A stretch of 40,581 bases of DNA, from assembly GCA_947178215.1 (NCBI GenBank), contig CAMWXJ010000021.1, positions 1-40,581 on the forward strand. The letters run 5' to 3'. The position numbers and the translations under genes are program-made. The notes beneath the pieces were generated by a model. It worked only from the letters and a program-made list of their open reading frames with translations, was not told the origin of the DNA and did no database searches. This stretch comes from an uncultured Porphyromonadaceae bacterium (lineage in GTDB: Bacteria; Bacteroidota; Bacteroidia; Bacteroidales; Muribaculaceae). Shown here in pieces: positions 1-6,801 of this stretch (its first letter is position 1; every line of letters starts with the position of its first letter).

Positions 1-14
1 TTGGAATTTGGGCG

Positions 15-46
15 CAAAGGTACGAAAAATGTTTGACAGACGCAAA
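15..46 (-). promoter_or_regulatory. Reverse-strand promoter for a gene beyond the left edge
   Basis: On the reverse strand a perfect -7 element TACCTTTG (15-22) lies 20 bases downstream of a -33 TTG (43-45; TTTG at 43-46). This is the Bacteroidota primary-sigma arrangement. Transcription would start near position 8 and run off the window, so the gene it serves cannot be seen. Confidence 0.65.
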
Positions 47-58
47 CAACGTTGTATA

Positions 59-86
59 TCGGGGATGCCGTGTCGGGGATGCCGTC
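59..86. repeat. 14-bp tandem duplication
   Basis: Two adjacent copies of TCGGGGATGCCGT plus one variable base (59-72 and 73-86) lie between the left-edge promoter and the tRNA-Ser terminator. No coding role is apparent; it looks like a local slippage duplication. Confidence 0.6.
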
Positions 87-145
87 CTACTGGAGCGGAC
101 CGGCGGCCGACTGCTTTCATCGGCGGTCTGGCAGCAGGTGGCCGG

Positions 146-178
146 ATATGAAAAAAGCAGCCACGCGGGCTGCTTTTT
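146..178 (-). terminator. Intrinsic terminator of tRNA-Ser
   Basis: A perfect 11-bp inverted repeat (152-162 and 168-178, loop of 5) sits five bases downstream of tRNA-Ser on the reverse strand. In that direction the GC stem AGCAGCC/GGCTGCT is followed by six T residues, the standard intrinsic terminator form. Confidence 0.85.
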
Positions 179-182
179 CTGC

Positions 183-266
183 GGAAAGAGAGGGATTCGA
201 ACCCCCGGAGGTGTGACCCTCGTCGGTTTTCAAGACCGATGCAATCGACCACTCTGCCATCTTTCC
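183..266 (-). tRNA. tRNA-Ser (anticodon UGA)
   Basis: The reverse complement starts GGAAAGA and ends TCTTTCC, forming a 7-bp acceptor stem. The T-arm reads GGGGGTTCGAATCCC. The anticodon stem-loop has loop CTTGAAA, so the anticodon is TGA, decoding UCA and other UCN serine codons. The long variable arm between the anticodon and T arms is typical of a class II serine tRNA. CCA is not encoded. It has its own promoter and terminator and appears monocistronic. Confidence 0.95.
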
Positions 267-324
267 GGGCTATTGAATCTTGAATAACACTGCTCTTTGC
301 TGATGTTATTGCCGATTGTGAGTG

Positions 325-355
325 CAAAGGTAAGACTTTTCCTCGGCATGTGCAA
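325..355 (-). promoter_or_regulatory. Promoter of tRNA-Ser
   Basis: Reverse-strand -7 element TACCTTTG (325-332) with -33 TTG (353-355) and a 20-base spacer. The predicted start near 318 gives a leader of about 50 bases before the mature tRNA. Confidence 0.75.
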
Positions 356-395
356 GCGTAGTGGCGGTTTTTTTATCTTCATGGAGCTACGTGGC

Positions 396-845
396 TCACT
401 TTTGCCGCATTTCGGGGTAGGTGAGTTCGTCAGTCTGATTGTTGTATGTGAAATAGCTGTCGCTTAGGGTAACGGTGTAGAGGTGCCACGAGCGTTGCAG
501 CCTATACACTTCGGTTGTCAGTTCCATGTCTTTCAGGTAGTCGACAACGCGGGTAGGACATTGGTCGGTGATGAGCATCTGCGGAAGTGTGGCTCCGCGT
601 CCGTTGATGTCGGTCCAGTCGTTCTGACTGTCGAAGGTGATTTGCGGGCCGTTCTTAAACGTGACAACAAAGCCGGTGGATGTTTTTGTCGCCGATTCGA
701 CCTCACCCTCATTGAAATATGTGTCAACGAAAGTAGCTACGGAGTCGGGCATGTCGTCCCACGGTGAGTCGCCGCATGCGGCAAGCATCACCAGGGCTGC
801 GAATGAAGCTATGATGGCCGAAAGACGGTGGATAAGTTGTGGCAT
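396..845 (-). CDS. Small lipoprotein, PepSY-like (BLIP-like) fold
   Basis: A 149-residue exported protein. The N-terminus is a short basic stretch, a hydrophobic core and a lipobox LAAC with the lipidated Cys at residue 24, so it should be anchored to a membrane facing the periplasm or outside. After the Cys come an acidic region and a repeated strand/helix pattern (for example TGFVVTFKNGPQITFD, then Tyr-rich strands near the C-terminus). This resembles the PepSY-like putative beta-lactamase-inhibitor proteins common in Bacteroidales. The family match is by pattern only. It is convergent with tRNA-Ser's promoter region and divergent from the acyltransferase. No function is assigned; ligand or inhibitor binding is a family-level guess. 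Confidence 0.75.
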   Translation of the reverse strand: MPQLIHRLSAIIASFAALVMLAACGDSPWDDMPDSVATFVDTYFNEGEVESATKTSTGFVVTFKNGPQITFDSQNDWTDINGRGATLPQMLITDQCPTRVVDYLKDMELTTEVYRLQRSWHLYTVTLSDSYFTYNNQTDELTYPEMRQK

Positions 846-902
846 AGTGTGTATTGGCGGGATAAATCAACTGTCATTATAACGCACAAAGGGGCGCCGG
901 AG

Positions 903-933
903 TTGCAGGTGTGGAGCGGATTTGTTATCTTTG
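903..933 (+). promoter_or_regulatory. Promoter of acyltransferase, apparently leaderless
   Basis: -33 TTG (903-905), a 20-base spacer and a perfect -7 TATCTTTG (926-933). Start sites in this promoter class usually lie about 7 bases after the -7 element, which falls on the A of the ATG at 940. The mRNA would then have no 5' leader. Confidence 0.75.
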
Positions 934-939
934 TGCGTT

Positions 940-2133
940 ATGAATACTGATAATGTGACTATTGCAGCGGCGCCCGCGACAGTGGCGCCCGCGACCCGTG
1001 GCGAGCGTGAGCATTACGCGTGGGTCGACCTTTTACGTGTGGTGGCATGCTTCATGGTGGTGCTGTCGCATGCGTGTGACCCGTTCGTGGGGCAGTTTGA
1101 GACCGACCGCACGGCGTTCCTCTCGGGAGTGGCCGTGGGAAGCCTCATGCGCGCTTGTGTGCCGTTGTTTGTGATGATGACGGCGGTGGTGCTGCTGCCG
1201 TTGCGTCAGCCGGCCCCTGTCGGCGTATTCTATCGCAAACGTATCGGGCGTATAGCGTTGCCGCTTCTGTTTTGGTCTCTTGCTTTGCCGGTAATCATGT
1301 GGGCCTACTATAACTTTGTCAATCCGTCGACGGCCAATGCGCTGCTGTCGGCCGAGGCCTACACCGTGCCGGCTCTCACGGCCAAGCTTACTACTTGGAT
1401 ATGGAATTTCAATTTCGACACCACGCCGCTCTGGTATCTTTATATGCTTGTAGGGCTGTATTTTGTCATTCCGGTGATTGATGCGTGGCTTCAATCGGCC
1501 TCGAAGAGCGATGTGCGCACGTTGCTTATAGTGTGGTTGTGTTCCATGCTGCTGCCATGGTTCAGAATGGCCGCTCCGCTTCTCGGCTATGAAGGCAATT
1601 ACGGCCATATGGGGCTTTGGGGCGAGTGTGACTGGAATCCCTACGGCATGCTTTACTATGTGTCGGGCTTCGCGGGATATATCGTGCTTGCGTATTACAT
1701 GAAAAAATGGCCGCTGACATGGTCGGCGGGCAAAATGTGGGCCGTGTTCGTTCCGATGTTTGCCGTGGGTTATGCCATTACCTTCACAGGTTTTGTTACC
1801 ATTCAGAACTATTATCCCGGCAATTACGCTTATCTCGAAATAATATGGTACTTCTGCGGCCTCAACGTGTGGATGATGACGGTGAGCGTGTTTGCTGTGA
1901 TGCAGCGTGTCAAAGGTACTTCCGGAAGATGGCTATCCAAGCTCGCCGGCCTCACATTCGGCATCTATCTCTGTCATTTCCCATTTGAGTACGTGGCCTA
2001 CGATATGCTCGACTTCGCCGTGCTCCCCTCGTTGGTGCGTATCTTTGCCGGGGCGTTCATCACGTTTGCTATGGCGGTGGTAGTGTGTCGCGTGCTGAGT
2101 ATCTGGCGTCCTACACGACACCTGATAGCCTGA
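940..2133 (+). CDS. Acyltransferase 3 family integral membrane protein
   Basis: A 397-residue protein with about ten hydrophobic segments spread over its whole length, typical of acyltransferase-3 (OafA/WecH-like) enzymes that move acetyl or succinyl groups onto surface sugars or lipids. The family signature is in the first membrane segment: a DLLRVVACF stretch followed by the conserved His of VVLSHA. Further conserved features are the aromatic loop TPLWYLYMLVGLYF and, near the C-terminus, GIYLCHF. A TTG-initiated extension to 922 is possible but would overlap the -7 promoter element, so ATG 940 is preferred. It is monocistronic. No sugar-biosynthesis gene is adjacent, so the acceptor is unknown. 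Confidence 0.85.
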   Translation: MNTDNVTIAAAPATVAPATRGEREHYAWVDLLRVVACFMVVLSHACDPFVGQFETDRTAFLSGVAVGSLMRACVPLFVMMTAVVLLPLRQPAPVGVFYRKRIGRIALPLLFWSLALPVIMWAYYNFVNPSTANALLSAEAYTVPALTAKLTTWIWNFNFDTTPLWYLYMLVGLYFVIPVIDAWLQSASKSDVRTLLIVWLCSMLLPWFRMAAPLLGYEGNYGHMGLWGECDWNPYGMLYYVSGFAGYIVLAYYMKKWPLTWSAGKMWAVFVPMFAVGYAITFTGFVTIQNYYPGNYAYLEIIWYFCGLNVWMMTVSVFAVMQRVKGTSGRWLSKLAGLTFGIYLCHFPFEYVAYDMLDFAVLPSLVRIFAGAFITFAMAVVVCRVLSIWRPTRHLIA

Positions 2134-2174
2134 GCGGCATCCGTTACGTTGCTTCCGTCAACGCTGTGGCGGCG

Positions 2175-2780
2175 TCAGTCTACGGCCACTTCGTCGAGGG
2201 TGACGAGCTTTTGCGCAATGGCGTAAATAGTCAGGCCGGCGGGTGAGTGGATCTTGAGCTTTGCCGCGATGTTTCGGCGGTGGGTGGTGACGGTATTGAC
2301 CGACACGGCCATTGCCGTGGCAATCTCCTTGTTGGATAACCCTTTGGCGACGCCAATCACGACATCTCTCTCACGCGGCGACAGCTCGCGTCGGTCATCG
2401 CCCGACAGGTCGTCGTTGCGTCGTGTCATCGATGCGGTGTCGGCGATGAGATTTTTAAGCTCGTCGGGCGTGGTATAGACCGATATTATGGAGTCGTAGG
2501 CGGCCGCTATTGCCGGCGGCACTGCTGAAGCGGAGATGGCGACAAGGCGCATCCGTGCGGGGCCGGCGGAGCGGAGCGGGGCGATGTCGTCGGGATGCAG
2601 TGTCAGCGGGTCGGCCAATATCAGTGCGGGTGAGATACGTGACGCCAGTTCGGGTGCGGCCTCCGGTTCTGCTGATGCTACTGTCACGTCCCACTCGTCG
2701 AGCGTCGCGGCGAGCGCCTTGACACCGGCCACGATTATGGCCGACGGCACTATGACGATAATGGATGTGGAGCGTTTCAC
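2175..2780 (-). CDS. LuxR-family regulator with degenerate receiver
   Basis: A 201-residue DNA-binding regulator. Residues about 130-190 form a LuxR/NarL-type helix-turn-helix: LSPRERDVV, then GLSNKEIA, then SVNTVTTHRRNI. Residues 1-115 look like a response-regulator receiver domain. An Asp at residue 57 (LILAD) sits where a phospho-acceptor would be. The acidic pair expected near residues 10-13 is replaced by VPSA, so normal Mg-dependent phosphorylation is doubtful. The start codon overlaps the stop of the hemerythrin-like gene by four bases (ATGA), so the two are translationally coupled. The inference is that the hemerythrin-like protein provides the signal and this protein the transcriptional output. 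No histidine kinase is adjacent. Confidence 0.85.
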   Translation of the reverse strand: MKRSTSIIVIVPSAIIVAGVKALAATLDEWDVTVASAEPEAAPELASRISPALILADPLTLHPDDIAPLRSAGPARMRLVAISASAVPPAIAAAYDSIISVYTTPDELKNLIADTASMTRRNDDLSGDDRRELSPRERDVVIGVAKGLSNKEIATAMAVSVNTVTTHRRNIAAKLKIHSPAGLTIYAIAQKLVTLDEVAVD

Positions 2781-3463
2781 TGCTTTTCTGCTTTTTTGCG
2801 GTCCTCCATTTTCTGGGTAAGCGGTATCAGGATGAGGTTCTCGATATCGTTGTGGCTTTTCAGGTCCTTTTCGGCCGTGAAGAGGTCGACCAGGACGTCG
2901 TACATGAGATTGGGGACCGACGTGGTATAGTAGCGCAGGATGATGTTTTTCAGTTCCGACAGCTTTTCGGCTATGCGGTCGTGATGTATGCGGAAGCGCT
3001 CTATCGTGTAGGTGGTAGCGATGGGACGCCCTGCGGCGAGGTCGCGCACATAAGGGAACACGTTGCGCTCTTCGTAAGCGAAATGTTTGCGCACATGCTC
3101 CACATAGTCGTCAAAAAACTGCACTATCGCCGGGTTTATGTCGCTGTGGTGGGCGTCGAGTGCGGCGAGCAGGTTGGCGCGTATGTGTGGAAACTTGTAG
3201 GAGAGGATGTAGGAGTGTGAGTTGAGGAGGAAGTCGACTATGCCGGTGGCATAGCTTTCGTCGGGGAGCGAGAGGTGGCCTGTAAGCGTGAAGTTGACGA
3301 CAAACAGGAATATATCGGGGTCGATGCCGGCCTCGCCACACACCTCGGCTATCGACTTGTCGCCAAAGCCGAGGGGTATGGAAAAGCGGCTCAGTAGAGG
3401 CACCGTGTTATAGTCGCTCTCTATCAGATCGACCACCGTGTCGGTGGCAGTAAACTGTCGCAC
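2777..3463 (-). CDS. Hemerythrin-like protein with cysteine-less DUF542 domain
   Basis: A 228-residue cytoplasmic protein in two parts. Residues 1 to about 60 match the N-terminal DUF542 domain of the ScdA/YtfE/RIC iron-sulfur repair family (TATDTVVDLI, then IAEVCGEAGID). The family's Cys-Cys motif (usually FCCGG) is replaced by PLGFGDK. Residues about 80-210 form a hemerythrin HHE four-helix domain with His/Glu ligand candidates in LDAHHSD, VEHVRKHFAYEE and FRIHHDRI, consistent with a di-iron site that can bind oxygen, NO or peroxide. It lies between DUF5606 (18-base gap) and the LuxR-type gene (4-base overlap). Loss of the cysteines argues for sensing rather than cluster repair; this is an inference. 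Confidence 0.85.
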   Translation of the reverse strand: MRQFTATDTVVDLIESDYNTVPLLSRFSIPLGFGDKSIAEVCGEAGIDPDIFLFVVNFTLTGHLSLPDESYATGIVDFLLNSHSYILSYKFPHIRANLLAALDAHHSDINPAIVQFFDDYVEHVRKHFAYEERNVFPYVRDLAAGRPIATTYTIERFRIHHDRIAEKLSELKNIILRYYTTSVPNLMYDVLVDLFTAEKDLKSHNDIENLILIPLTQKMEDRKKAEKQ

Positions 3464-3481
3464 GGATAATCTGTGTAGTCG

Positions 3482-3913
3482 TTACTCTTCGGTTGCGTTC
3501 TCTTCGGTTTCTGCTTTGGGTTCCGGGTCTTTGAACTCGGTCACGCCGGCGCCGATGAGCTGATTATACCAGGTGAGGAGCTTGCGGATGTCGGCGGTGT
3601 AGACGCGGTCGCTGTCGAAGTCGGGGAGGATTTCGCCGAAGTAGTCGCGGAGGTTCTGGTCAGAGCCGATGGCCTTGATGTCGATTTTCTCGCCGCCGGC
3701 TTTGGTCTTGACTTCTTCAAGTACGTCGGCGAGGGGTTTGTCGCCGTTGAGTGTATAGATGGAAATATCTGCGAGGGCCATGACCTTGTCGTGGGCGTAG
3801 GCCGGGCTGCGGCGACCGTCGAGAAGGCTCTCTACGATGAGCATGTTTTTGCCTTGGCTTACGAGACGGAAGAGGCCCTGACGGCCCGAGATGGAAAGGA
3901 TGTCGCGAATCAT
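3482..3913 (-). CDS. DUF5606 family protein
   Basis: A 143-residue soluble protein without signal peptide. The N-terminal block (ILSISGRQGLFRLVSQ, then VESLLDGRRSPAY) is the conserved core of DUF5606, a Bacteroidota family of unknown function with a small beta-barrel-like start. The middle (LADVLEEVKTKAG and LPDFDSDRVY) is helical, and the tail is acidic (EPKAETEENATEE) and probably disordered. It appears to be first in an operon with the hemerythrin-like and LuxR-type genes (gap 18 bases). A -7 element at 3953-3960 would give a leader of about 33 bases. Confidence 0.85.
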   Translation of the reverse strand: MIRDILSISGRQGLFRLVSQGKNMLIVESLLDGRRSPAYAHDKVMALADISIYTLNGDKPLADVLEEVKTKAGGEKIDIKAIGSDQNLRDYFGEILPDFDSDRVYTADIRKLLTWYNQLIGAGVTEFKDPEPKAETEENATEE

Positions 3914-3952
3914 ATTGTTGATGGTTGTGGATAGTTGTCCTGAAATCGTCTA

Positions 3953-3960
3953 CAAAAATA
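3953..3960 (-). promoter_or_regulatory. -7 element upstream of DUF5606
   Basis: Reverse-strand TATTTTTG matches TAnnTTTG. No good -33 TTG is found at the expected distance, so strength is uncertain. Confidence 0.5.
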
Positions 3961-4020
3961 GGAATTTTAGCCCGAATACCCATCCCCGCGACGCTGTTTT
4001 TATACATTGTCCCTTGGGGA

Positions 4021-4060
4021 TATAAAATCGGCAATCGGACTATTGACGCCGATTGCCGAT
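4021..4060 (-). terminator. Intrinsic terminator of tRNA-Thr
   Basis: A perfect 12-bp inverted repeat (4027-4038 and 4049-4060, loop of 10) starts four bases after tRNA-Thr on the reverse strand and is followed there by TTTTATA. Confidence 0.8.
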
Positions 4061-4064
4061 GATG

Positions 4065-4137
4065 AGCCGCGAGTGGGACTCGAACCCACGACCTTTTCGT
4101 TACGAATGAAATGCTCTACCGACTGAGCTATTGCGGC
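4065..4137 (-). tRNA. tRNA-Thr (anticodon CGU)
   Basis: The reverse complement has D-arm GCTCAGTCGGTAGAGC, anticodon loop TTCGTAA (anticodon CGT, codon ACG) and T-arm GTGGGTTCGAGTCCCAC. The acceptor strands GCCGCAA and TCGCGGC pair with one A-C mismatch at pair 6-67, and the anticodon stem also closes with an A-C mismatch. CCA is not encoded. Both mismatches are mild; the conserved arms argue for a working tRNA. Confidence 0.92.
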
Positions 4138-4146
4138 TTGGATGTC

Positions 4147-4185
4147 GGCCCGGGAGCGCCGGGCCTGATTGCGGTTGCAAAGTTA
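4147..4185 (-). promoter_or_regulatory. -7 element and leader hairpin upstream of tRNA-Thr
   Basis: Reverse-strand -7 TAACTTTG (4178-4185) abuts the stop codon of the DUF4270 gene. The predicted start is near 4171. A 7-bp GC hairpin, GGCCCGG (4147-4153) with CCGGGCC (4159-4165), lies in the resulting leader. No T-run follows it, so it is probably not a terminator. The -33 region, inside the DUF4270 gene, is poor. Confidence 0.5.
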
Positions 4186-5613
4186 CTAAAAATTTATCTT
4201 TTCCGAGCTATAAGTGAAGTGGATTTTTGCATTGTCGAGATCAAACTTGCACATTGCCGGTCCTTCGATGTGGGGGCCTACGGCTGTGACAATCGATACG
4301 GAAGATGTATAGTAGGTGGCTTCGGTTGTTTCCGATGTCACTTCCACGGGCACTATTGCGAGGGTCGACAGTTCGTCGATCTCTGCTTCGCTCTTGCCTG
4401 AGTTGATGATGTCCATGATATACGGACGCAAGTTGCTGAAATAATATGACTTTGTTGCCGATGAATAATCGGCGAGGAAAGAGGTCACATTGTCGGGCAC
4501 CTTCTGCTGGTCGAAGAACGCGTCGCGCTGAGAGGCAGGAATAAGCAACACGTGTGAGGGAGGATTGATGCCGTAGTCGTTGGCTATCGTATCGACGGGG
4601 AGGCGCAGGGTGAGCGAGTTGACAACCACCATTGAGCTTGACGAGGCGTTGCGATAGGAGGAGAGAATCTCTCTAACGGGGAGTGTTATCTGCGGTTCGT
4701 AGCCCAGAGGCGACACTGCTATCGTGTTGTCGGCGGCAAGAGATGAGAGCTCCGGGGCGATGTTGAACCGCATATTGTTGTTGGTGAGCACCTCGGGTGT
4801 AGCCATAGCTATCGTACTCAGAGTATAGTACACCGTGTCGCGCTCTTCGTCAAGGGTGTTGGTGTATTTGGCCGGGTAGTGATAGTAGATGTCGAGTCGC
4901 GTGTTGAATATGTTGGTCACGCGGCCGCTGCCAAACGAGTTTGACACATAGATGCCGGGGAAGAAGTCGGCAAAGCCGTAAGGCGTGGTGAATGTGGCGG
5001 GATTGCTGTTGTACTCCGTTATGAGGTCGCGGCCTATGCTCACGGGCAGTTTGGTGACGATGCCGTGTGTGGCATTGTTTTCAAGCGAGTCGGAGTAAAG
5101 CAGGTTGGAGCTATAAATCGTGGAGCTGAGCGGCTTCGACGAGTCGTAATATCCGGAGGGGTCGAATGAACTTGAAAGTACCGACGGGAGCTGGCGATTG
5201 AGTGCAAACACCTTTATTCCCATAGGAGTCATGGAGTCGCCCGTTATGGTGTTGCCGTAGAAACTTAGCAAGAGTTTTATTGAGTCGACGTTGGCCGGGT
5301 CGATCTTTACGGTGTCGATGTTGGCTGCGGGCATGAACTGGGTCACGAAGTCGCTTGTGAGCGAGCCATAGTTGCGAGCGTCGATGTTGCCGATGAGCTG
5401 GCTGAGTGTTCGTGCGCGCAGTTCGGTGGTGGCTACCGACTTGCCGGTGATGGTAAAGGCGGAATCAACCGTAATTTCGCTTTTGTCGGTAACAAGTGAC
5501 GAGCCTATGCCCGAAACGTCGTTGCTGCACGATACGTTTGCGGCGACGGGTGCGAGTACAAGAAGACCGCGAAACAGGAGAGAGCGCAGCTTCTGTGACT
5601 TTGTGGATTTCAT
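4186..5613 (-). CDS. DUF4270 family lipoprotein
   Basis: A 475-residue exported protein. The ATG at 5613 gives a basic N-terminus (MKSTKSQKLR), a hydrophobic stretch and a lipobox-like ANVSC, followed by SNDVSGIGSSLV, the usual start of mature DUF4270 proteins. An upstream-extended reading to 5811 would overlap the preceding gene and carry a low-complexity basic segment, so it is rejected. The body is rich in beta strands with many Ser/Thr/Asp, no TM segments and no catalytic motif. It ends in a strand-rich stretch, KIHFTYSSEKINF. In Bacteroidota this family commonly sits directly after the short GlgA-like gene, as here (gap 58 bases). Function is unknown; a surface or periplasmic role is inferred. 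Confidence 0.85.
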   Translation of the reverse strand: MKSTKSQKLRSLLFRGLLVLAPVAANVSCSNDVSGIGSSLVTDKSEITVDSAFTITGKSVATTELRARTLSQLIGNIDARNYGSLTSDFVTQFMPAANIDTVKIDPANVDSIKLLLSFYGNTITGDSMTPMGIKVFALNRQLPSVLSSSFDPSGYYDSSKPLSSTIYSSNLLYSDSLENNATHGIVTKLPVSIGRDLITEYNSNPATFTTPYGFADFFPGIYVSNSFGSGRVTNIFNTRLDIYYHYPAKYTNTLDEERDTVYYTLSTIAMATPEVLTNNNMRFNIAPELSSLAADNTIAVSPLGYEPQITLPVREILSSYRNASSSSMVVVNSLTLRLPVDTIANDYGINPPSHVLLIPASQRDAFFDQQKVPDNVTSFLADYSSATKSYYFSNLRPYIMDIINSGKSEAEIDELSTLAIVPVEVTSETTEATYYTSSVSIVTAVGPHIEGPAMCKFDLDNAKIHFTYSSEKINF

Positions 5614-5671
5614 TAGCTGGGGATGAATGTGGTAATCGGTGGAGAGTTGCCGGAGGGATGTGAAGAGGTAA

Positions 5672-6508
5672 TCAGTCCTCTTCCGTTTCCTCGCCGAGGA
5701 GTGAGCGGTAAAGAGCGTTGTTGGCGTCGGAGAATGCCTCGAAGTCCGGATTATAGGCCACGAACGGTTTGCCTGTCGCCTTGGCTTTCTCGATAAGCTC
5801 GGGATCGACATCGGCGTCGCCCTGCACTATGGCGTCGGCATATTCGATGGCGATGCGGTGAAGGTCGGCCGCAGTGACGGGACCGTCGCCGAGCGCGTCA
5901 ATATCCTCGTGGGCGAAAGATGCGGTGAGAAGCTCGCGGAGCGACTGGTCGAGTGCGCCCTCGAAGCTCTCGCTGCGGAGGGTGTAGATGACTTTGGAGT
6001 CGGTAAACGACGGGTCGTCAGCCATCATGCGTTTCAGGAAGAGGGGCGCGAGGGCGGTGAGCCAACCTATGCACTGAACCACGGCGGGCTCCCAGCGCAG
6101 CTTCTTGACGGTCTCAACGACGCCGCGCACATAGAAGAGCATGCGCTCGTGGTTCTCCTCGGGGAGCGACACGGTTTCGAGAGGAGACGAAGCTCCGGTC
6201 GATGAGTTGAAATAGTCGTCGGAGTCTATGAAATAGACCTGCATGCGGGATGGTTGCAGTGTGGCCACCTTAATAATAAGGGGATGGTCGGTGTCGTTGA
6301 TGATGATGTTCATTCCCGACAGGCGTATAACCTCGTGTAGCTGGTTGCGACGCTCGTTGATGCAGCCATATTTGGGCATGAAAGTACGGACCTCGAAGCC
6401 GCGTTCCTGCATGCTTACGGGTAGCTGCTTGCCGAGGACCGACAGAGGGGTCTCGGCGAGATACGGTGTGATTTCCTGGGAAATAAACAGGAGTTTGTTG
6501 TTCTTCAT
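5672..6508 (-). CDS. GlgA-like protein, N-terminal GT5 domain only
   Basis: A 278-residue protein matching only the N-terminal half of glycogen/starch synthase. It starts with KLLFISQEITPYL and continues with GFEVRTFMPKYGCINERR, the typical GlgA order. A full synthase has about 480 residues and a second GT-B domain, absent here. The ADP-glucose-binding KTGGL motif after the first strand is replaced by AETPL, so catalysis is unlikely. The acidic tail (GEETEED) is a natural end, not a frameshift remnant: no continuation is found downstream, where DUF4270 begins. Short GlgA-like proteins of this kind are widespread in Bacteroidota, so it is probably a functional non-catalytic protein. It shares an operon with DUF4270. 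Confidence 0.8.
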   Translation of the reverse strand: MKNNKLLFISQEITPYLAETPLSVLGKQLPVSMQERGFEVRTFMPKYGCINERRNQLHEVIRLSGMNIIINDTDHPLIIKVATLQPSRMQVYFIDSDDYFNSSTGASSPLETVSLPEENHERMLFYVRGVVETVKKLRWEPAVVQCIGWLTALAPLFLKRMMADDPSFTDSKVIYTLRSESFEGALDQSLRELLTASFAHEDIDALGDGPVTAADLHRIAIEYADAIVQGDADVDPELIEKAKATGKPFVAYNPDFEAFSDANNALYRSLLGEETEED

Positions 6509-6541
6509 TGTCGAGTGATGGTCGGGAAATGGAGAGATGGC

Positions 6542-6573
6542 GATTCATGCGCCCGCGCTCGAGCGCATGAATC
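6542..6573 (-). promoter_or_regulatory. Perfect palindrome at the predicted mRNA 5' end
   Basis: An 11-bp perfect inverted repeat, GATTCATGCGC (6542-6552) and GCGCATGAATC (6563-6573), loop of 10. The outer end coincides with the predicted transcription start (about 6573) of the GlgA-like operon. No T-run follows on either strand, so it is not a terminator. It could be a 5' stabilising stem-loop or an operator. Confidence 0.55.
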
Positions 6574-6579
6574 CCGTTG

Positions 6580-6610
6580 CAAAGTTACAAAAAAATTCCC
6601 GAACGGCAAA
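6580..6610 (-). promoter_or_regulatory. Promoter of GlgA-like/DUF4270 operon
   Basis: Reverse-strand -33 TTTG (6607-6610), a 19-base spacer and perfect -7 TAACTTTG (6580-6587). It lies in the 293-base divergent region shared with topA. Confidence 0.8.
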
Positions 6611-6721
6611 ATCGGCTCCGAGCGTCCGCAGATAAAGACGTCGAAGCGCGGTCAAACCGCATCAAAGGGGGATTAGTGCAGTTTTAGGAGCCAAATGTCG
6701 GATTATTGAAAAACTTTTTTC

Positions 6722-6729
6722 TAAATTTG
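6722..6729 (+). promoter_or_regulatory. -7 element upstream of topA
   Basis: TAAATTTG matches TAnnTTTG; only a weak TCG occupies the -33 position. The predicted start near 6736 leaves a leader of about 65 bases. Between 6611 and 6721 nothing else is recognised. Confidence 0.5.
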
Positions 6730-6801
6730 CCGATTGATACACGTGACGGTGTAAGGCCGCCACAGCTTACCAACACCATCTACACACATTATTAATAGTT
6801 A

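Noticed and set aside
4147-4165. GC hairpin between DUF4270 and tRNA-Thr as a terminator
   Set aside because: No T-run follows on the reverse strand, and it falls in the predicted tRNA leader.
5614-5811. Longer N-terminus for the DUF4270 protein
   Set aside because: It would overlap the GlgA-like gene and bury the signal peptide behind 66 basic, low-complexity residues.
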